Shown here: positions 59,054 to 64,000 of the stretch, piece after piece
Layout: the number at the start of each line of letters is the position of its first letter
Numbering within the stretch: position 1 is the first letter of the stretch
Source of the DNA: Massilia sp. PDC64
GTDB lineage: Bacteria; Pseudomonadota; Gammaproteobacteria; Burkholderiales; Burkholderiaceae_D
Reading direction: 5' to 3'
Assembly (NCBI RefSeq): GCF_900101265.1
Contig: NZ_FMZS01000013.1
Location: forward strand, 62,001-126,000
DNA length: 64,000 nucleotides
Position numbers and translations under genes: made by a program
The notes under the pieces: generated by a model
The model's database searches: none
What the model was told of the DNA's origin: nothing
What the model saw: the letters and a program-made list of their open reading frames with translations, nothing else

Positions 59054-60265
59054 TTGAGCACACTTTATATCCGGCATCCTGCGCGTGCCGAAGGTGAACA
59101 TGCGTTGTGCCGCTTCGCCCTCGTCACGGATGGCGGCGCGATCGACCAGCATGGCGAAGGGCCGCTGCGCAACCTGGGCGACCTGGTTGGCACGAGCCGC
59201 CGCATCGTGCTGTTGCTCGCGGCCACCGACGTGACCCTGCTGTCGGTGCAGGCGCCGCCGCTGTCCGGTGCGCGCCTGAAGGCCGCGCTGCCAGGCCTCG
59301 TCGAAGAACACATCCTGGGCGATCCGACGGACGCCGTTCTCGTGGCCGCGCCCGAGCAGCCCGACGGCACGCGGCCCATCGCCGTCGTCGATCGCGACTG
59401 GCTGGAAGGCATCGTGAAAAGCCTGCTGGCACAGGGCGCGCGCAGCATCATGGCCGAGCCCGCGCAACTGTGTCTGCCTTTGCAGCCGGGCAGTGTCGCG
59501 GCAGCTATTTCCGGTGTTGAATTGACCATGCGCCAGAGCCTGTTCCACGGCTTCGGCCTCGCGCTCGACGCCACGCCGGCCGTCGTGCTGCAGACGGCGC
59601 GCGCGTTCAGCGGCGATGCCCCGCTCGTGCTGTACGTGCCGCCCGCGCAACTTGGCGAATACCAGGCGCTGGCGCAGGAAGCCGGTCCCGGCATCCTGAT
59701 CGAGGCCGACGACTGGACGCACTGGATCGCCGGTTCCAAGACGACGGCGCTGGACCTCGTGAGCGGCCTCGGCGCGGCCGGGACGCCCGCGCGCGACTGG
59801 CGCCGCTGGCGCTGGCCGATCGCGCTCGCTGCGCTGACCGTGGCCGTCAACCTGATCGGGCTGAACGTCGACTGGCTGCGCCTGCGCCGCGAAGCCAACA
59901 CGGTCCGCCAGTCGATGGTCCAGACCTTCCGCAACGTGTATCCGCGCGAGACGGCGATCCTCGATCCGGTGCTGCAGATGCGCCAGAACATCGCCCGCGC
60001 GCGCGCCAGCACGGGCGACGTGTCGCCCGACGAATTCACCTATCTCGCCTCGGCGCTGGGCGAAGCGACGCGCTCGCTCGGACGTCCGATTGGACTTGCA
60101 TCAATTGAATACCGCGAACGCGCGTTGACCGTCAAAGTCAAACCCGAAACGGTCGACCCCGGTTTGACGGGGCAGTTGCGCACGGCCCTGGCCACGCGCC
60201 GGCTCACGCTGGAAGAAGCCGCGCCGGGCACCTGGGTCATCCGCAGCACGGGAGCCAAACCATGA
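59054..60265 (+). CDS. gspL: Type II secretion protein GspL
   Basis: 403 aa, TTG start (no better ATG nearby; the leader has AAAGCGAGA). The cytosolic part is actin-like (~1-240) and one membrane segment (WPIALAALTVAVNLIGLNV, ~255-275) precedes a small periplasmic domain. It links the ATPase GspE to the inner-membrane platform. 73 bp after gspK. Confidence 0.87.
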   Translation: MSTLYIRHPARAEGEHALCRFALVTDGGAIDQHGEGPLRNLGDLVGTSRRIVLLLAATDVTLLSVQAPPLSGARLKAALPGLVEEHILGDPTDAVLVAAPEQPDGTRPIAVVDRDWLEGIVKSLLAQGARSIMAEPAQLCLPLQPGSVAAAISGVELTMRQSLFHGFGLALDATPAVVLQTARAFSGDAPLVLYVPPAQLGEYQALAQEAGPGILIEADDWTHWIAGSKTTALDLVSGLGAAGTPARDWRRWRWPIALAALTVAVNLIGLNVDWLRLRREANTVRQSMVQTFRNVYPRETAILDPVLQMRQNIARARASTGDVSPDEFTYLASALGEATRSLGRPIGLASIEYRERALTVKVKPETVDPGLTGQLRTALATRRLTLEEAAPGTWVIRSTGAKP

Positions 60266-60780
60266 GCATCGCCACCACCTTCGCCCAGTACCGCGAGCGC
60301 GCCACGGCGCTCTGGCTCGCGCGCACCGAGCAGGAACGCCGTTTCCTGGCGGTCGGCGGCGCCGTCGTGCTGGCCGCCCTGCTGTACCTGCTGCTCGTCG
60401 ATCCGGCCATCGAAGGGCGCGCCCAGCTGCGCCGCCAGTTGCCGCAACTGCGCCAGCAGGCCGCCGAGCTGCAGGCCATGGCCCAGGAAGCCGCCACCCT
60501 GGCGCAGGCGCCGGAAACGCACGTCGTGCCGCTCACGCGCGAAACCGTCAGCAGCAGCCTGTCGGGACGCGGCCTGAATCCGCAATCGCTGTCGATAAAC
60601 GGCGAGTACATCAAGCTGCAGCTGAATAACGTGGCGTTCGCCAACCTGGCCACGTGGCTGGACGAGCAGCGCCGCGCCAACCGCTTGCTGGTGCAGGACG
60701 CCGTCGTCACGTCCCTGCCCGCCGCCGGCCAGGTCGACGCCAGCCTGACGCTGCGCCAGAACACCGGCAGCGGCCAATGA
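60262..60780 (+). CDS. gspM: Type II secretion protein GspM
   Basis: 172 aa. One N-terminal membrane segment (RFLAVGGAVVLAALLYLLLVDPAI), then a periplasmic coiled-coil/ferredoxin-like domain. It partners GspL. It overlaps gspL by 4 bp (ATGA). Confidence 0.9.
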   Translation: MSIATTFAQYRERATALWLARTEQERRFLAVGGAVVLAALLYLLLVDPAIEGRAQLRRQLPQLRQQAAELQAMAQEAATLAQAPETHVVPLTRETVSSSLSGRGLNPQSLSINGEYIKLQLNNVAFANLATWLDEQRRANRLLVQDAVVTSLPAAGQVDASLTLRQNTGSGQ

Positions 60781-61550
60781 AGCGCACGTTCGCGTGGATC
60801 GCGCTGCCGACGCTCGCGGTGATCCTGACGGTACTGGCGTTCCTGCCGGCCGCGTGGCTCGCTCCGATGATCGAGCGCCAGACGGACGGCCGTTTGACTC
60901 TGGGGGATGCGCAGGGTACGCTTTGGCGCGGCTCAGCCTTTGTGGGCGGCGCGCCGGGCGCGGGCGGATCCGTCACGCCGCTGCTGCCGGGACGTTTCAG
61001 CTGGCGCCTGTCGCCGCTGGTGCTGTTCGGGGATGTCAGCATGGACCTGGCCAACGACCAGGCGCTGGCGCAGCCCGTGCACATCAGCGGCAGCTGGTCG
61101 CAGTGGCAGGTCAGTGCCGGCCAGCTGCTGTTGCCGGCCGAGGGCCTGGCCGGGCTGGGCGCGCCGTTGAACACGCTCGCGCTCACCGGCACGATCAAGC
61201 TGTCCTGGAACCTGCTGGACATCGCGCGCCAGGGCAATACGGTGGCGGTGAGCGGACGCACGGTGCTGTCGCTGACCGACATGGGATCGCGCATGAGCCC
61301 GATCAAACCGCTCGGCAGCTACGAGATGGCCATGGACTGGCACGGCCAGCGGGCCGACGTCGTGCTGCGTACGGTGAGCGGTGCGCTCTTGCTGTCTGGT
61401 AACGGAGCATTGGAAAACGGCCGCCTGCATTTCTCGGGACAGGCAGCGGCGGCCGACAAGTACGAAGACACGCTGGGCAACCTGCTCAACCTGCTGGGTC
61501 AACGGCGTATGGTGAACGGCAAGAACATAATCGCGTTAGAGTTCAGATGA
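60777..61550 (+). CDS. gspN: Type II secretion protein GspN
   Basis: 257 aa. N-terminal membrane segment (WIALPTLAVILTVLAFLPAAWLAPMI) and an extracytoplasmic beta-rich domain with LGDAQGTLWRGSAFVGG, GspN's signature. Accessory inner-membrane protein, not always required. It overlaps gspM by 4 bp. Confidence 0.85.
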   Translation: MKRTFAWIALPTLAVILTVLAFLPAAWLAPMIERQTDGRLTLGDAQGTLWRGSAFVGGAPGAGGSVTPLLPGRFSWRLSPLVLFGDVSMDLANDQALAQPVHISGSWSQWQVSAGQLLLPAEGLAGLGAPLNTLALTGTIKLSWNLLDIARQGNTVAVSGRTVLSLTDMGSRMSPIKPLGSYEMAMDWHGQRADVVLRTVSGALLLSGNGALENGRLHFSGQAAAADKYEDTLGNLLNLLGQRRMVNGKNIIALEFR

Positions 61551-63892
61551 TGAAAAAAAATCCAACCCGCAGCATCCAGCAACTCCCGGCACTGCGCCGC
61601 ATCGTGGCCGGCGCCATGTTGTGCTGCACCGTCGGAACAAGCGTCCTGCCGCCGTTCGCCTACGCCCAGGAGGGCGGGGGCGCCGCGCTGAACTTCGTCA
61701 ACGCCGACATGGAGTCCGTGATCAAGGCGGTCGGCCATTACACGGGGACGACGTTCATCATCGACCCGCGCGTGAAAGGCACGCTGACCCTGGTCTCGGA
61801 AAAGACGCTGACCAAGGCCCAGGCTTTTTCGCTGCTGACCTCGGCATTGCGCCTGCAGGGCTATGCGGTCGTCACCGGCGACGGCTATGCCAAGGTGGTG
61901 CCGGAAGCGGAAGCGAAGCTGCAATCGTCGCCCACGCAGGTCGGCATCGGCGGCTCGAAGGCGCGCGGCGACCAGATCGCCACGCAGGTCTACCGCCTGC
62001 AGCATGAGTCCGCGGCCAACCTTACGGCCGTGCTGCGTCCGCTGATCTCGCCCAACAACTCGATCATGGCCGATCCGGGCAATAACAGCCTCGTGATCAC
62101 GGACTACGCCGACAACCTGCGCCGCCTGTCCAAGATCATCGCCGCGCTCGATTCGCCGGCCACGGGCGACCTCGACGTGGTCCCGATCCGCAACGGCATC
62201 GCCAGCGACGTCGCCACGCTCGTCACGCGCCTGATGGAACCGTCCGCCGGCGGCGATGCGGGCCGCGTCACCGTGCTGGCCGACCCGCGCACGAATTCCG
62301 TCATCGTGCGTGCGCCGTCGCCGGCCCGCGCGAGCATGGCGAAAAACCTGATCGCAAAGCTCGACCAGCCGACGACCGAACTCGGCAACATCCACGTGGT
62401 CTACCTCAAGAATGCCGACGCCAGCAAGGTCGCGCAGACGCTGCGCGCCGTCGTCTCGCAGGATGCGTCGGCCGTGCCGGTGCAGCAGCAGGGCACGGCG
62501 GGCGGTTCGATCCAGTCCACGAGCACGGGCGGCGGCACCGGCGCCGGCGGGCTGGGTGGCCAGCAGGGCCAGCAGAGCAGCGTCGGCATGGGCGGCACGG
62601 GTGGCAGCTTCTCCCAGCAGGGCCAGGCCACGGCCGGCGGTGCCGGCGGCGGGCAGGGCTCGGGCTTCATCCAGGCCGATGCGTCGACCAACAGCCTCAT
62701 CATCACGGCGCCGGACGCCGTGTACCGCAACCTGCGCGCCGTCATCGACCAGCTCGACGTACGCCGCGCCCAGGTCTATATCGAGGCGCTGGTGGTCGAG
62801 GTCACGTCGACCGACGCGTCCGAGTTCGGCGTGCAATGGGTGGGCCTGACCGGCAACAACAACAGCACCTACCGCGTCGGCGGCCTGCAGTCGTTCAGCC
62901 TCGGCGGCAGCAACAACAACATCGTCAACCTAGCGCTGGCCGCGGCGACGGGCATCAGCGGCTCGAGCAGCACCACCACCGGCAGCTCGATCCCGTCGCC
63001 GACCGGCCTGTCGATCGGCATCTTCAAGCAGGTGAACGGCGAGCTGGGCCTGGGCGCGATCGCGCATGCCCTTGAAAGTACGGGACACGCCAACATCTTG
63101 TCCACACCGAACATGATCACGCTGGACAACGAGCTGGCGACGATCAAGGTCGGTCAGAACATACCGATCATCACCGGTTCCTTCACGACGGGCGCGAGCG
63201 GGGCAAGCAATCCGTTCCAGACGGTCGACCGCAAGGACGTGGGCCTGCTGCTGAAAGTGCGCCCGCAGATTTCCGAAGGCGGTACGATCAAGCTGGCGAT
63301 CTACCACGAGAATTCGGGGATCGACAATTCCGTCAGCTCGTCGTCGGGGATCGTGACCACCGTCCGCGCGATCGAGAGCAACGTGTTGGCCGACAATGGC
63401 CAGATCGTCGTGCTGGGCGGGCTGATCTCGGACGACGAGTCCGAGAACAACGAAAAAGTGCGCGGCCTGGGCGATATCCCTATCCTGGGCAATCTGTTCA
63501 AGTACCGGACCCGGAACCGCGCCAAACGTAACCTGATGGTGTTCCTGCGCCCCGTCGTGGTTCGCAGCAAGGAACAGAACGACAGCCTGTCGATGGACCG
63601 CTACGAATTCATGCGCGCAGCCGGCCAGATGGCACAACCGACCGACGACACGGTGCTGCTGAAGAATCTCGGCGCACCGGTGCTGCCGAACCTGACCAAT
63701 GGCCAGCCGCCCACGGGTGGCGCGATGGCGACGATGCCGCCGCCGGCACCTGCCGCCGCGCGTCCGGGCGCCGCCACCGGGCCGGGTACCGTGCAACCCA
63801 AGGCGCCGGCGCAGCCGGAATTCCGCCCGGTGCAACCTGCGCAACCTGCGCAACCTGAATACCGGCCGGCGACACCGACCCAACAGAACTGA
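61547..63892 (+). CDS. gspD: Type II secretion secretin GspD
   Basis: 781 aa. Signal peptide to about residue 41; N0-N3 domains (for example LNFVNADMESVIKAVGHYTGTTFIIDPRVKG), and the secretin barrel (YIEALVVEVTSTDASEFGVQW, ILSTPNMITLDNELATIKVGQNIPI, VGLLLKVRPQISEGG). A long Gly/Gln/Ser-rich insert (~305-375) lies between N-domains, and the C-terminus is Pro/Ala-rich with QPAQPAQPE encoded by near-identical 9-bp repeats. It forms the outer-membrane channel. ATG 61547 overlaps the gspN stop. Confidence 0.96.
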   Translation: MMKKNPTRSIQQLPALRRIVAGAMLCCTVGTSVLPPFAYAQEGGGAALNFVNADMESVIKAVGHYTGTTFIIDPRVKGTLTLVSEKTLTKAQAFSLLTSALRLQGYAVVTGDGYAKVVPEAEAKLQSSPTQVGIGGSKARGDQIATQVYRLQHESAANLTAVLRPLISPNNSIMADPGNNSLVITDYADNLRRLSKIIAALDSPATGDLDVVPIRNGIASDVATLVTRLMEPSAGGDAGRVTVLADPRTNSVIVRAPSPARASMAKNLIAKLDQPTTELGNIHVVYLKNADASKVAQTLRAVVSQDASAVPVQQQGTAGGSIQSTSTGGGTGAGGLGGQQGQQSSVGMGGTGGSFSQQGQATAGGAGGGQGSGFIQADASTNSLIITAPDAVYRNLRAVIDQLDVRRAQVYIEALVVEVTSTDASEFGVQWVGLTGNNNSTYRVGGLQSFSLGGSNNNIVNLALAAATGISGSSSTTTGSSIPSPTGLSIGIFKQVNGELGLGAIAHALESTGHANILSTPNMITLDNELATIKVGQNIPIITGSFTTGASGASNPFQTVDRKDVGLLLKVRPQISEGGTIKLAIYHENSGIDNSVSSSSGIVTTVRAIESNVLADNGQIVVLGGLISDDESENNEKVRGLGDIPILGNLFKYRTRNRAKRNLMVFLRPVVVRSKEQNDSLSMDRYEFMRAAGQMAQPTDDTVLLKNLGAPVLPNLTNGQPPTGGAMATMPPPAPAAARPGAATGPGTVQPKAPAQPEFRPVQPAQPAQPEYRPATPTQQN
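63831..63858 (+). repeat. 9-bp tandem repeat in the gspD 3' end
   Basis: GCAACCTGC is repeated three times (third copy GCAACCTGA), encoding QPAQPAQPE. Such repeats can expand or contract. Confidence 0.7.
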
Positions 63893-63897
63893 ACACG

Positions 63898-64000
63898 ATG
63901 AATAACTTGTTGCCCTACGCATTCGCACGCGATTACGGCGTGCTGGCGCGTTCCAACGGCGACCCGTCGCAAGCCGTCGAAGTGCTGGTCTCGAATGCGA
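63898..64000 (+). CDS. gspE: Type II secretion ATPase GspE, N-terminal start (truncated by window)
   Basis: Only 34 codons are visible (MNNLLPYAFARDYGVLARS), the usual GspE opening: LPYAFARDYGVL and the polar SQAVEVLVSNA. The ATPase that drives the system. 5 bp after gspD; the frame runs off the right edge. Confidence 0.9.
   Translation, partial: MNNLLPYAFARDYGVLARSNGDPSQAVEVLVSNA

Noticed and set aside
1..64000. Mobile elements, CRISPR, rRNA, cyclic-di-GMP riboswitches
   Set aside because: No transposase, no integrase, no regular spaced repeats, no ribosomal RNA and no recognisable riboswitch core in any intergenic region I read.

Overview
The window is GC-rich DNA that looks like a chromosome segment of a betaproteobacterium of the Oxalobacteraceae, most likely Massilia or a close relative. 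The evidence is the combination of PEP-CTERM proteins, a PrsT TPR lipoprotein, an EpsE-type polysaccharide exporter, an HPr-rel-A operon and a FeeM-type acyltransferase with conserved blocks (sspB-sspA-petCBA; secB-grxC-gpsA beside gpmA-envC-ctpA) that are ordered as in Burkholderiales. I saw no insertion sequence, phage gene, CRISPR array or rRNA. There is one tRNA, tRNA-Thr(TGT).

Layout. 1-188: tail of an EPS export protein. 379-3274: a four-gene HPr-rel-A operon (exported protein, PqqD-like chaperone, HprK-related kinase, nucleotidyltransferase). 3342-5450: two duplicated PEP-CTERM genes. 5637-9800: a minus-strand operon encoding a FeeM-like N-acyl amino acid synthase, a ThiF-like adenylyltransferase, a nitroreductase-fold protein and a glycosyltransferase. 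9920-12700: prsT. 13274-21329: IcmF, a giant indolepyruvate oxidoreductase and a LysR regulator. 21467-23731: a convergent pair, HD-GYP phosphodiesterase and GGDEF cyclase. 24120-34707: a tad/Flp pilus locus that has no TadE/F/G in the window. 34799-35902: a BON lipoprotein and a head-GIN protein. 36029-40347: the rtcR / rtcB-rtcA RNA-repair locus. 40460-41080: a third PEP-CTERM protein. 41153-45338: tRNA-Thr, sspB, sspA and the cytochrome bc1 genes. 45604-55838: mscL, a DegQ/DegS-like protease, gpsA-secB-grxC-rhodanese, gpmA-envC-ctpA-moeB-like. 55998-64000: a type II secretion operon (gspG-H-I-J-K-L-M-N-D, start of E).

Main observation. Five promoters match the sigma-54 consensus (TGGCAC-N5-TTGC; the HPr-rel-A one is less perfect). 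They precede the HPr-rel-A operon, the three PEP-CTERM genes and the rtc operon. Four of them have an exact match to the IHF consensus (WATCAR-N4-TTR) 20-31 bp upstream. All except rtc also share a further upstream box, approximately TCGGA-WWW-TTTTACA, which is a candidate binding site for one enhancer-binding protein. Sigma-54/PrsK-PrsR control of PEP-CTERM genes is an established idea. What the sequence adds is that the HPr-rel-A operon, next to the EPS locus, appears to carry the same control region, so its exported product may be made together with the PEP-CTERM surface proteins. The FeeM/ThiF/nitroreductase/glycosyltransferase operon lies between these genes and prsT, looks like a small-molecule pathway, and has a perfect inverted repeat in front of its first gene.

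All functions are inferred from recognisable motifs, domain order and gene context, with no database search. Several starts were moved downstream of the longest open frame because of ribosome binding sites, signal peptides or promoters.
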